This document shows positions 1 to 9,661 of a stretch of 64,000 nucleotides of DNA, piece by piece; position 1 is the first letter of the stretch; each line of letters starts with the position of its first letter. A model generated the notes under the pieces. The model had not been told where the DNA came from. It did not search any database and worked only from the letters and a program-made list of their open reading frames with translations. The stretch lies in NCBI RefSeq assembly GCF_009498275.1, contig NZ_CP045643.1:4030001-4094000 (forward strand), read 5' to 3'. Position numbers and translations under genes: made by a program. Source of the DNA: Streptomyces fagopyri (GTDB lineage: Bacteria; Actinomycetota; Actinomycetes; Streptomycetales; Streptomycetaceae).

Positions 1-420
1 GCCATCCGTCAGGCCGCTCACCGTGCCGCCCTCGGGGGTCTTGCCGTCCTCGCTCTCTTCCCCACCCGCTGGGTAGGTGATCGAGCCGTCGCCGTTCACG
101 GTGAGCTTCGCCGCCCGCGCGCCTTCGAGCGCCGCGTCGAGCTTGCTCTTGGCCGCTCCCACTTCATAGGAGAAGGCTTCGAGAGCCGCGCTCACGAGGC
201 CACATTCGACCTGGATGTAGTGGAAATTCTTTCCCAGTTCGGCCAGTTGCTTGATCGCTGCGGTCGCGGCCTTGCTCTTGAGGGAGTTCCTCATGGCCAC
301 GACGATCTGGTTGTCGATACGGTCTTTGGCCGCGCTCCCCATGTCAGAGGTACTGCGGTAGCCGTCAGCCGCTTCCGAGAACTCCGTCGGCTTGAGGGCT
401 TTGAGCGTTGCGAGGTCCAT
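1..420 (-). CDS. N-terminal part of ESX/WXG100-associated protein (possibly DUF1023-type alpha/beta hydrolase), cut by window edge
   Basis: The reading frame starts at ATG 420 and runs off the left edge after 140 codons with no stop. The visible part is a helical, Ala/Lys-rich domain beginning MDLATLKALKP, with the segment NFHYIQVECGLV near residue 65, then a short beta-like stretch (LTVNGDGSITYP) near residue 107 and an acidic, Gly-rich linker. From memory of the family, this N-terminus is common in Streptomyces proteins that carry a C-terminal DUF1023 alpha/beta hydrolase domain and sit beside WXG100-like genes. The hydrolase part would lie outside the window, so the function is inferred. 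It starts 9 bases after the stop of the upstream small helical protein, which suggests co-transcription. Confidence 0.6.
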   Translation of the reverse strand, partial: MDLATLKALKPTEFSEAADGYRSTSDMGSAAKDRIDNQIVVAMRNSLKSKAATAAIKQLAELGKNFHYIQVECGLVSAALEAFSYEVGAAKSKLDAALEGARAAKLTVNGDGSITYPAGGEESEDGKTPEGGTVSGLTDG

Positions 421-429
421 GACGTCTCG

Positions 430-867
430 TTACCGCCTCTTGTCCTGTCCGCCGATAGCAGGAGTGTCCGAGCAGGCAGCCTCCAGGTTGCCGATCTCGG
501 CGCCGACCGCCTCGTCGGTCTTCAGCAGGTCGCTACCCACTTTCTCCAGCAGGCCCGAGAGTTTCCCGCAGCGCCCGCTCACATCCTTGACGTAGCGCTC
601 CCACGAGTCATGGACACCCTTCTGGGCCCCCGCGGTCAAGCAGCCGGCGTCCTCGCCGACCCCCTTCTGACCGTCCTCCAGCTTCCCCAACGCCTTGCCC
701 ACGCCCTCACGGAGTGAACCGACGTCCTCCCCTGCTTTGGCCCAGGCGCGTTTGTTCGACACCAGCGTGCCGCCACCACCGCCAGGATCCGCGTGGTTCA
801 GCTGCGTCAGGGCTGAGTGCTGCCCTGCCGCCGCGCTCTTGAGCTGCTCCCACTCCGCCCACGCCAT
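430..867 (-). CDS. WXG100-like helical protein of type VII secretion cluster
   Basis: A 145-residue protein with long amphipathic helices and no signal peptide or membrane segment. It opens MAWAEWEQLKS and has repeated Gly-Val-Gly-Lys spacing typical of ESX-like substrates or their chaperone-like partners. The start is supported by a GGGGAGGAG ribosome-binding site 8 bases upstream. No canonical W-x-G turn is obvious, so it is assigned by size, helicity and context rather than by motif. It directly precedes the partial alpha/beta-hydrolase-like gene, and the two probably form a partner pair. Exact role unknown. Confidence 0.65.
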   Translation of the reverse strand: MAWAEWEQLKSAAAGQHSALTQLNHADPGGGGGTLVSNKRAWAKAGEDVGSLREGVGKALGKLEDGQKGVGEDAGCLTAGAQKGVHDSWERYVKDVSGRCGKLSGLLEKVGSDLLKTDEAVGAEIGNLEAACSDTPAIGGQDKRR

Positions 868-2067
868 CCGTGGCTCCTCCCCGTGTCGCGTTGTGCGCTA
901 CCTCGGCAGACGTATCCCGCAAGGGCAGTGGCGCAGGGAAATGGCGCCCGTCATGTGCAGCGACCGAGCCGACGCTAGCGGCTCTGATCGAGTGCCCCAT
1001 CCGCGCAAACGGCCAGAAGCCTTGAGTACCGGCACTCGTCCACGGGGAAAATGACGCTTAGGAGTGACTGGCGTCGGCGGCTGAACGACGAAACGCAGGC
1101 CCTTGCCCCGCTCGACCACCGTGAAGGAGCTGACGTCAACGGCATACGGGCCCGGAGGATCTCCGCCCCGGGTACGAACCTGGAACGTCGCCTCCCCCTC
1201 CGTACGCACCCGTGTCGACGATGAGCCCGGCCATCCCCGTGCCATGGCCGTGGTACCCACCCGCTCGTCGCTGGAATGCTCATGGGCGCGGACTCAGTTC
1301 ACCCAGGCGCCTGGCCTGTTGCTTCTGCTCTCGCAGCCGGGCACCCCCCGCTCCGGCAAGGCCGCCGCACGGACCAGTCCGTGCACCGGCCTGTCTTCGC
1401 ATTCCGCGGGACGTAGCCTCGCGCCGGTGCGGAGAGTGCCGATGGACGGGGTCGCGCCGGAGTACGGCCCGGCCACTGCGGACTGCGGCCAACGGTGCCG
1501 TCAGGCGTGCCACAGGGTGCCCTGCGGCCGACCAGAGCTTCCAGAAGGCGAGGGGGTGCGACACGATCGGTTGGAACCGGCGAAACCATTCGGGTCGCCG
1601 ACGGTACCGGTCAGTCTGTCGATGAAGCCCATCGGATCATCCTGCCTGAGCGCGTACACACGAATCGGATGAGTACACCTCCCTCAGCACTCGGGCGGCT
1701 CGCACGGCGCCACGAAACGGCGAGATACGCACCTCGCAGTCCACAACAGTGACGGCGCCACGGGTAAGGCAGCGAGGGCATCCCTGGGTGTGTGCTCCTC
1801 AGTCGTTCGCGGAATCCACGCGCACGGCGGGCGTCGTGAGAGCGACTCGTACAGCGCCTGTGGTCGACGGAGCCACCTGGGCGACGCTCTTGTCCTCAGC
1901 CTGGAGGGCGACAATCGCCAGCACTCCTGCGGCCGTCGGAAGGTGGTGCGCCTGCCAACCGGCACTCGCAAAAGAGAGCTGCGCACGCCCCACTGCGCGC
2001 TCGCCGATGCCCCGAACAACGCACCCTGGTGGGCAGTTCGAGGTCCCCGAGTCATAGACGCTGACGG
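868..2067. other. 1.2 kb gap with decayed coding remnants, no intact gene
   Basis: No frame here shows the uniform G/C third-position bias and start/RBS signals of the flanking genes. Three minus-strand fragments look protein-like: a subtilase histidine box near 1195-1264, a short beta-rich stretch ending VQPPTPVTP in a neighbouring frame (about 1065-1185), and a fragment ending at 1799 whose last 40 or so residues read like a genuine C-terminus. Together they suggest deletion and frameshift decay inside the secretion cluster. Confidence 0.5.
1135..1278 (-). pseudogene. Possible remnant of a second mycosin-like subtilase (His box only)
   Basis: Between two stop codons this frame encodes GYHGHGTGMAGLIVDTG, which fits the subtilisin/mycosin histidine-box pattern (intact neighbour: NGHGTLMALLIAGTG). 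No Asp or Ser box of the same protein is found in frame nearby, and the fragment has no start. The motif is short and overlaps another open frame, so chance cannot be excluded. Confidence 0.25.
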
Positions 2068-3315
2068 CTACGCGGCGGAGCGACGGCGCATACCGACGAC
2101 TGCCCCGGCAACTCCCGTCACCAGCAAGGCGGAGCCCACACCCAGCGCGATCCACAAGACGCTGTGGCCGCCGCCCTTGGGGGATGCGTCAGCTGCCGAC
2201 TCTCCACCCCTTGCCGGAGTAACGGTGCCCTTGGTCGCATGCTCGGTCGTGGACGAGGATGCCGGGGCCGCAGCCGCCAGATCCGGGAGCGGGTACTCGC
2301 CTGCTGGGCCCGGGGCACCAGGGTTCGACAAGGCGATGCGGGGACGGACGATGCCATAGCCGATGGAGTCGTTGCGCTTCGAGCCGTCCGTGGGGCCGCC
2401 GGCGGTGTTGAGCAGGACCCGGAGGACCTGGTTGTTGGTCCAGGTGGGGTGCTCGGACCAGATCAGGGCGGCGCTGGCGGAGGCGAGGGCGGTGGCGTCG
2501 CTGGTGCCGTGGGAGCGGCAGAGACCGCTGCCATGCGGGCAGGCGTGGTACATCTCCTCGCCGGGGGCGGCGATGTCGACTTGAGAGCCGTACTCGGACT
2601 CGGTGGTCCTGCGAAGGTTCTTGCCTACCGCCGCCACGCCGACCGCGCCCGGAGTGGCCGCGGGGTACTCAACTGGGTTTCCGTCGTCTTTGCCGCCGCT
2701 GTTTCCCACCGCCGCAAAGACCAGCGATCCCTTGTTCAGCGCGTACTTCACAGCGGCTCTGAGCTGTTCCGTTCCTTCAGGCACCCCCATCGAGATGTTG
2801 ATCACCCGTGAACCGGAATCGACGGCGTAGCGGATCCCACGGCTCACGGTCTCGCTGAACTCCTTGATATGGCGGCCGCTGTCCAACCCTCTGTCAGGTG
2901 TCCGCACGGGAAGGATCTTGACTCCGGGCGCGAGGCCGAAGGTACCGGCGCTTCCGTGGGTTTTGCCGGTACCGGCGATCAGGAGGGCCATCAGCGTGCC
3001 ATGGCCGTTGGGGTCCGTGCGCTCGTCGCCGGGGGCGTCCGGTGCCTCGTCCTTGCCAGGGAGTACCTGCCCCACGAGATCGGGCAGATCGGCGTTCACC
3101 CCCGAGTCGATGACGGTCACGGTGACGCCCTTGCCCGTACTGGTCCGCCACATCTGCTCGGCCTTCATGGCCGTGAGGTGCCACTCCCTCTCACGGATCG
3201 ACTCCGCGTACGCGGGAATGGCCGCGATGCCGACCAATGACAGCCCCAAGGCTCCGGAGACAACGCTCCTGTAGCGGGCATTCCTCATCGTGTCGGCAGG
3301 CATCTGCTTCCTCAT
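2068..3315 (-). CDS. Mycosin-like S8 serine protease, type VII secretion-associated
   Basis: A 415-residue subtilase, the expected length for mycosins. An N-terminal signal segment (about residues 18-37, ending in AYA) is followed by the catalytic triad: Asp70 in TVIDSG, His105 in GHGTLMA and Ser272 in HGTSDATALAS. Two Cys residues (CPHGSGLC) precede the Ser loop. A Pro/Ala/Thr linker leads to a C-terminal membrane helix near residues 385-408 and a basic RRR tail, so the protease domain should face outward while tethered to the membrane. Mycosins are essential for ESX secretion. No EccB/C/D/E gene is visible here, so it may serve a distant apparatus. ATG codons 3303 and 3288 are alternative starts. 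Confidence 0.85.
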   Translation of the reverse strand: MRKQMPADTMRNARYRSVVSGALGLSLVGIAAIPAYAESIREREWHLTAMKAEQMWRTSTGKGVTVTVIDSGVNADLPDLVGQVLPGKDEAPDAPGDERTDPNGHGTLMALLIAGTGKTHGSAGTFGLAPGVKILPVRTPDRGLDSGRHIKEFSETVSRGIRYAVDSGSRVINISMGVPEGTEQLRAAVKYALNKGSLVFAAVGNSGGKDDGNPVEYPAATPGAVGVAAVGKNLRRTTESEYGSQVDIAAPGEEMYHACPHGSGLCRSHGTSDATALASASAALIWSEHPTWTNNQVLRVLLNTAGGPTDGSKRNDSIGYGIVRPRIALSNPGAPGPAGEYPLPDLAAAAPASSSTTEHATKGTVTPARGGESAADASPKGGGHSVLWIALGVGSALLVTGVAGAVVGMRRRSAA

Positions 3316-3345
3316 AGTCTGTGCGGGGCCCGTCGGTGGCCGGTG

Positions 3346-4992
3346 CTAGGTGGTCGGGCCGTCGTTCCGCTGCTCGGTCTCCCACTCGTCGCTTCGGTCG
3401 CCTGCACTTCCGCCAGGCTTGTTCTTCTGTCGCGAATTCGATGGCTGAGTACCGCTCGGTCCCCCGCCACCCGGCCGTCCATCGGCGCTTGAGACGCGCA
3501 TACCTTCAGCAAAGCCCTGATTCCGGACCGGTCCCGAGCCACCGGAGGCGAGCGGCCGGGTTCCCGAACGCTGCCGCTGCTGTGGCTGGCCGCCGACGAC
3601 TCCACGGTCCGCGGCTGCGCCCGTGCCCCGACGGTCCACCGGTGCCGCGCTCCGCCCGATGCCCGCTCTCCCTGTAGTGGCAGGTGTCCTCTGAGCAGTC
3701 GGGCCACGACCACCGGCCGAGCCGCGGCCTTCAGCGCCGACGACATTGCCTCGCGGCAACCCGTTGGCCGGCCGGCCGACGGGCGATCCCGGGGCCGATG
3801 ACATGGGGCGGCCACCGACGATGCCGTTGTTGCCACCCGGCACACGCCCGGGGGCTGCACCCGTGGTTCCTTGGCCTGGAGCCACCGCTGGGCGACCACC
3901 GATCACCTGCCGCGCCGTACCTGTCGGGCCCTCCGGACCGGTCGTACCACCGGCGCCCGGCACGCCTCTGGAAACCGGACCTGTCTGCCCCCGTCCCGGC
4001 TGAGCCGACGGGCGATCTCCGACCGGTGCGCGCCCCCGCCCCTGGGCGTTCGCGGCCGGGCGCGGCACGCCACTTGTCACCGGCGGGACCGGCCCCGTGG
4101 GCAGTGCTACGCCCCCGTCGACCCTGCCCGCGTTCGGCGGGCCCGCAGGGCTCACGGAAGGTGCCGAAGGCGTTTGCTGCGACACGCCCGCCCCGTCGAC
4201 GTGGACGCTCACGCTGTTCGAGGCGTCGGGCAAGAGCCGCCGGGTCCGGCCGCCCGAGTCGTGTCCGCCGTCGGCCGCGCTGCTGCCGGCCGTCGACCCG
4301 GCCACGGTTCGATGTGATCCGTCAGAGGACGAAATGGCCGCAGCGCCGCTGCCGGACGATGAGCGAACGCGGCTGTCACGAGTGGACACGACCTCGTTCT
4401 CGTTGAGATGACCTGGCGCCGGCTGAATCGCCTTCGGCGGTGGAGGAAACCTCGGTCTCTCCAAGTCGTCCAGCTGCGTCGCGGACAACCGGTACGCCTG
4501 CCCCAGCTTCGTCATCTGGGCGGCGGCCTCCTGGCGGACCTTCTCCTTGTCGGCGGCGAGGGCGGCGAGTTCGGTCGTGGACCTGTGGCTCACCGCCGTC
4601 GCGTCCGGGTCGTTGTGGGCCGCTGTCGCCGCGTCCAGGTTCGCCCGGGCGCCGGCCTTGTCGCGGGGGATCGACAGCTGGGCCTGGGCGATCGCGTCGG
4701 AGGCATGGCCCAGCCAGGTCGCGGAGTCCTGGCCGAAGTCACCGAGGCGCAGCGTCGCGTTGGCGAGGTCGCCGGTCCAGGTGCGGAACGCGTCCGCTCC
4801 CTCGCCCTTCCATTCCACCCACTGCGGGCGGACCTTGAGCTCCTCCGCAATCTTGCGGATCTCCTTGGCGGCCGCGGCCAGCCGGGTGGCGGCGGCCTGC
4901 ACCGTACCGGCGTTCGCCTGGTCGAGCCACGCCAGCATCTGTTCGTGGCTCATGTCCTCGAACGACGTGCTGCCGGTCCCCTTGCCGGACAT
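3346..4992 (-). CDS. WXG100/PPE-like protein with long Gly/Pro-rich tail
   Basis: The protein is 548 residues when started at ATG 4992, chosen because GGAG lies 7 bases upstream; an in-frame ATG at 5028 lacks this support. Residues 1-190 form a helical domain with WVEWKGEGADAFRTW near residue 60, matching the W-x-G helix-turn-helix of WXG100 proteins. The rest is Gly, Pro, Arg, Ser and Thr rich, disordered and without domains. Family knowledge suggests a secreted or surface-exposed type VII substrate. It lies 22 bases downstream of the next helical gene and 30 bases upstream of the mycosin, so it belongs to the same operon. The function of the tail is unknown. Confidence 0.75.
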   Translation of the reverse strand: MSGKGTGSTSFEDMSHEQMLAWLDQANAGTVQAAATRLAAAAKEIRKIAEELKVRPQWVEWKGEGADAFRTWTGDLANATLRLGDFGQDSATWLGHASDAIAQAQLSIPRDKAGARANLDAATAAHNDPDATAVSHRSTTELAALAADKEKVRQEAAAQMTKLGQAYRLSATQLDDLERPRFPPPPKAIQPAPGHLNENEVVSTRDSRVRSSSGSGAAAISSSDGSHRTVAGSTAGSSAADGGHDSGGRTRRLLPDASNSVSVHVDGAGVSQQTPSAPSVSPAGPPNAGRVDGGVALPTGPVPPVTSGVPRPAANAQGRGRAPVGDRPSAQPGRGQTGPVSRGVPGAGGTTGPEGPTGTARQVIGGRPAVAPGQGTTGAAPGRVPGGNNGIVGGRPMSSAPGSPVGRPANGLPRGNVVGAEGRGSAGGRGPTAQRTPATTGRAGIGRSAAPVDRRGTGAAADRGVVGGQPQQRQRSGTRPLASGGSGPVRNQGFAEGMRVSSADGRPGGGGPSGTQPSNSRQKNKPGGSAGDRSDEWETEQRNDGPTT

Positions 4993-5014
4993 CACAACTC
5001 CTCGATCGGATCCA

Positions 5015-5548
5015 TCAGATGCTGCCACCCGAGTCGCCGCCCGCCGCCGTCCGGTCGGGTTGCGCGTCGCTGCCGCCGGGGTGGCTCTTCTCCGGAAGGG
5101 CGGGGTCGTACTCCCCGCCGTAGTGGTGCGAGGTCTCCACGGCGATCGCCCGCATGCGGTCGCGGATGTCCAGGTCGACGTTCTGGTAGCCCTTGTGCGC
5201 GGCGAGCACCGCGATGTTCATGCCCTCCATCGAGTCGGACAGCAGCTTCGACATGCCCTCCAGCTCGGTGATCACCGTCTCGTACGAGCTGAACAGGCCG
5301 GACGCCTCCGTCCACGCGCCCGCTCCACCGCCGAACTGGTGCCGGACCAGCTGCTCCTGGCCCACCTCGCCCGGACCGGCCGCCGAACCCCTCAGGTCCC
5401 GGATCAGGTCGTCCACCCGCTTCCGGAACTTCGTGAACGACGACAGCTCGGTGACCACGTCACCGGCCGCCTCCCGCGCCGCGTCCAACATGCCGGTCGC
5501 CCACGAAGACGTCGTCCCCGAGGCCGGTCCGCTCTCACCTGGCAGCAC
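5015..5548 (-). CDS. Helical type VII secretion-associated protein, first gene of the cluster
   Basis: A 177-residue soluble protein, Ala/Gly-rich and largely helical, with a coiled central region (YETVITELEGMSKLL). No signal peptide or membrane segment. I prefer GTG 5548 because GGGGGAGG lies 6 bases upstream; the longer frame from GTG 5566 adds six residues. It heads a minus-strand run of helical protein, WXG100-like protein with disordered tail, and mycosin. It resembles ESX-associated partner proteins in size and composition but carries no diagnostic motif, so the exact role is unknown. Confidence 0.7.
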   Translation of the reverse strand: MLPGESGPASGTTSSWATGMLDAAREAAGDVVTELSSFTKFRKRVDDLIRDLRGSAAGPGEVGQEQLVRHQFGGGAGAWTEASGLFSSYETVITELEGMSKLLSDSMEGMNIAVLAAHKGYQNVDLDIRDRMRAIAVETSHHYGGEYDPALPEKSHPGGSDAQPDRTAAGGDSGGSI

Positions 5549-6059
5549 AACATCCTCCCCCGTCACACCGAAACAGTCGAAGCCGCACCAGCAACTCTAA
5601 CTACCGGCAGTGACAGTCCGGAGGCGCTCCATCGCGGGGAGCGATCACAACAGGCCATCCTCGTGGGCATTGAGCTGTCGGGGGCGTTGACGTCGTCGGG
5701 GAGCACGGTTCCACTCAACCCCCCGCTCCCACACCGCACATGAGTGCGCGTACTCAGGTGAGAGGACGCGGGTGGCCGGAGAGGCGGTAGGCCGGGGCGG
5801 CGGCCGACGCGGCGACCCAGGGGCGCCTACTCGGCAGCGGCTTCCGGTTCTCGCTGTACGTCGTCGGCGCACCCGGAGTGGCTGGTTCTCCCGGGTCGGT
5901 GCGGCAGTGTCCGACGTCCGGGCCGGTCGCGGTCCGCCTGCTCGTGGACGCCCTCGCCGACCGCCGGGGTGTGGCGCCCTAGCCCGTCCCGCGCGAGATC
6001 CCCTGGCCCCAGCCGGCCCCGTACCCGGCTGGGCACCGGCCGGTGCGATTGACCCGACC
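5549..6059. other. Intergenic region upstream of the secretion cluster
   Basis: This 0.5 kb must hold the promoter of the minus-strand secretion genes, but I find no convincing -35/-10 pair. On the plus strand a stop-bounded stretch near 5810-5980 (reading LLGSGFRFSLYVVGAPGV) looks faintly like the end of a membrane protein but has no start. I see nothing else. Confidence 0.3.
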
Positions 6060-6604
6060 GTGACACACCCTTCGGTCCCGTCGGGCGCCCGCACCGGACC
6101 CGGCGGTGTGCCCCACGTCAACGTCCGGCACACCTCCCGCTACACGATCATCGGCAACCACCTCGCCCAGCATCGCGAACTGTCCCTCACCGCGATCGGC
6201 CTGGCGACCCACATCCAGTCGCTGCCCGCCGGAGCACGCGTCGACATCAAGACGCTCGCCGCCCGTTTCTCCGAGGGCGAGACCCGGATCGCGTCGGCCC
6301 TGCGGGAGCTGGAGGCGTTCGGCTACCCGTCCCGCGCCCGCGGGCGTCTGCCGCGCGGCCGGATCGTCACGCACACCGTGTCGTACAACCACCCGAAGGG
6401 ACCACCCCCGGCGGAGCCGGTCCCCCGGGGGTACCAGGCGGCAAGTCCGTCCCGGCCTCCGCACCGAGGCCGGCCTCGCCCTCCAGACCCGTACCCATGC
6501 CCTCGCCGGCACCCCCTCCTACCTGCGACCGTGCCTTCAGGGCCCCCGCCCCGGGCGACTGCCGCGACCGCCGAACCGATCACGCTCCTCGGGAGGCCGC
6601 CTAG
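6060..6604 (+). pseudogene. Frameshifted Streptomyces helix-turn-helix/replication-type protein
   Basis: The first half, read from GTG 6060, encodes a winged-helix-like domain containing LTAIGLATHIQSLPAG and RIASALRELEAFGY, then RGRIVTHTVSYNHP. From memory this matches a common Streptomyces helix-turn-helix protein family. The expected C-terminus (TCDRAFRAPAPGDCRDR, about 6521-6573, stop at 6602-6604) is present but in a different frame. The central region normally found between them is missing. The gene therefore carries an internal deletion and a frameshift and is very unlikely to be functional. Intact homologues have a Cys-rich end, of which only two Cys remain here. Confidence 0.6.
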
Positions 6605-6907
6605 CGTGAGCGTGAGGATCCTCGCCCTGGGCACGGACGACGTGGGGCGAGCGCGCGCCATGACCTGCGCCTCGGACGACGCGACGCGGGACGACTCCCC
6701 CGGAGCGGATGATGGCGGACGATCGCCACCGCGGATCCACCGGCCGACGTACACACCGTGGAATACGTACCGGTATCGACATGGGTATCGCGTGCCACCC
6801 GGCCTCGGACGCGCCGTGCGCCGCCCGAGGCCGGGGATCCCGTAGGCCGCCCTCCGGCTGGAGCACTCCCGCGCGACAGCCCCCGCCGCGCGGCAGAAGG
6901 TGGATCC
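6605..6907. other. Leader region upstream of P450
   Basis: About 300 bases between the broken gene and the P450. No protein-like frame. The ribosome-binding site AGAAGG lies just before the P450 start. No clear -35/-10 pair is visible. Confidence 0.3.
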
Positions 6908-8164
6908 ATGGCAGACGAGACCACCACCCTGGCCGGACCTCACCCTCCCGAACCCTCCCTTCCCCCCGTCCGTGACTGGCCCGCCGGACCGTTGGTGGGG
7001 ACCGAGTTCGAACCGGTGCTCGCGGAGCTGATGCGGGAGGGGCCGTTGACACGGATCCGGCTGCCGCACGGTGAGGGCTGGGCGTGGCTGGCGACGCGTC
7101 ACGACGACGTGAAGCTGATCACGAACGATCCCCGGTTCAGCCGGGCGGAGGCCTCCGTCCGTCAGGTCACCCGGCTGGCGCCGCACTTCGCGCCGAGGCC
7201 CGGCGCGCTGGCGTGGGCCGACCAGCCCGACCACAACCGGCTGCGCCACGCCGTCTCGGCCGCCTACACGGTGAGCGCGGTCAAGCGGCTGCGTCCCCGC
7301 GCTCAGGAGATGCTCGACGCCCTGGTCGACGACATGGTGCGGGCCGGGTCGCCCGCCGATCTCATCGCGCGGGTCCTCGAACCCTTCCCGATCTCGGTCG
7401 TCTGCGAGGTCATGGGCGTACCCCTGGACGAGCGGCGGAAGCTGCACACCTGGACGCGCGAGATCATCTCCACCGCCGGAGGCGCCGATGCCGCCGAACT
7501 CGCCAAGAAGGGGCTGTTCGGGTGGATCGGGCAGGCCGTCCGTGACCGCCGCGACACCGAGGGCGCGGGTGACGGCGAGAGCGAGGACGTCCTGTCGCTG
7601 CTCGGTGCCGCCGTGCGGCGGGGCGAGCTCGGTGAGGAGGAGGCGATCAGCGTCGCCGGGCCGCTCCAGATCGGCGGAGAGGCCGTCACCAACAACTCCG
7701 GCCAGATGTTCTATCTCCTGCTGACCCGTCCCGACCTGCTGGAGCGCCTCCGCGCCGACCCCGCGTCACGGCCCGCCGCCATCGAGGAACTCCTGCGCTA
7801 CATCCCGCACCGGGCTGCCGTGGGCCTGCCCCGGATCGCCACCGAGGACGTCGACCTCGGGGGTGTCCGTATCAGCGCGGGCGACGCCGTGTACGTCTCG
7901 TACCTCGCCGCGAACCGCGACCCGGCGGTCTTCCCCGACCCCGACCGGATCGACCTCGACCGGGACGCCGGCGCGCACGTCGCGTTCGGCAACGGTCCGC
8001 ACTTCTGCACGGGTGCCGTCTTCTCCCGTATGCAGATCGAGCTGCTGATCGACACGCTGCTGGACCGCCTCCCCGGACTGCGCCTCGCCGTGCCGGCCGA
8101 TCAGGTCTCCTTCCGGCAGCGCACGATGATCCGCGGCCCGCTGGCGTTGCCCGTCGCCTGGTGA
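6908..8164 (+). CDS. Cytochrome P450, CYP158-like (flaviolin-coupling type)
   Basis: A 418-residue soluble bacterial P450. ATG 6908 is chosen over an upstream in-frame start because AGAAGGTGG precedes it. The ExxR motif is E294-R297, and the heme loop is FGNGPHFCTG with the thiolate Cys367. The I-helix reads QIGGEAVTNNSGQMF, in which the usual threonine of the AGxxT motif is Ala259. This Ala and the segments REGPLTRI, GEGWAWLATRHDD and AVYVSYLAANRDP agree closely with my memory of S. coelicolor CYP158A2, which couples flaviolin into pigment dimers. No rppA-type polyketide synthase or electron-transfer partner is adjacent, so the substrate is inferred. It is convergent with tuf and shares its terminator. 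Confidence 0.85.
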   Translation: MADETTTLAGPHPPEPSLPPVRDWPAGPLVGTEFEPVLAELMREGPLTRIRLPHGEGWAWLATRHDDVKLITNDPRFSRAEASVRQVTRLAPHFAPRPGALAWADQPDHNRLRHAVSAAYTVSAVKRLRPRAQEMLDALVDDMVRAGSPADLIARVLEPFPISVVCEVMGVPLDERRKLHTWTREIISTAGGADAAELAKKGLFGWIGQAVRDRRDTEGAGDGESEDVLSLLGAAVRRGELGEEEAISVAGPLQIGGEAVTNNSGQMFYLLLTRPDLLERLRADPASRPAAIEELLRYIPHRAAVGLPRIATEDVDLGGVRISAGDAVYVSYLAANRDPAVFPDPDRIDLDRDAGAHVAFGNGPHFCTGAVFSRMQIELLIDTLLDRLPGLRLAVPADQVSFRQRTMIRGPLALPVAW

Positions 8165-8248
8165 GGTGACGTGAGGGCGAGGTGACGTCTCGCCGGGCGC
8201 TCCCGGGAAGTCTCCGGGGGCGCCCTTTCCGTCTCCGGGAACGCGAAA

Positions 8249-8278
8249 GGGCCCGTACGACCGAAGTCGTACGGGCCC
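8249..8278. terminator. Bidirectional hairpin between P450 and tuf
   Basis: A perfect 13-bp stem (GGGCCCGTACGAC and its complement) closes on a CGAA loop between two convergent genes. It can serve both strands; there is no strong U-run, as is usual in Streptomyces. Confidence 0.8.
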
Positions 8279-8324
8279 CTTCAAGGAGCTCGCGAGGAGC
8301 TACCAGGAGATCAGATCGACAAGA

Positions 8325-9518
<1,194 letters not shown>

Positions 9519-9661
9519 TGGGTCCTCCTGTGGAGTGGTTCTGGTACGCCTTACTCATCGGCGCCAGGTGATCTTTGCTGGGATGCCGCCCGCCGGGGTT
9601 GTGCCCTCCCGGGTGAGCCCCGGCGGTCGGTGTCAAGCCTAAAGCGTGTAAACGGGGTGTG

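Noticed and set aside
9625..9650. Classical promoter for tuf
   Set aside because: A TTGACA is present on the minus strand, but no TAnnnT lies at 16-19 bases, so I did not list it.
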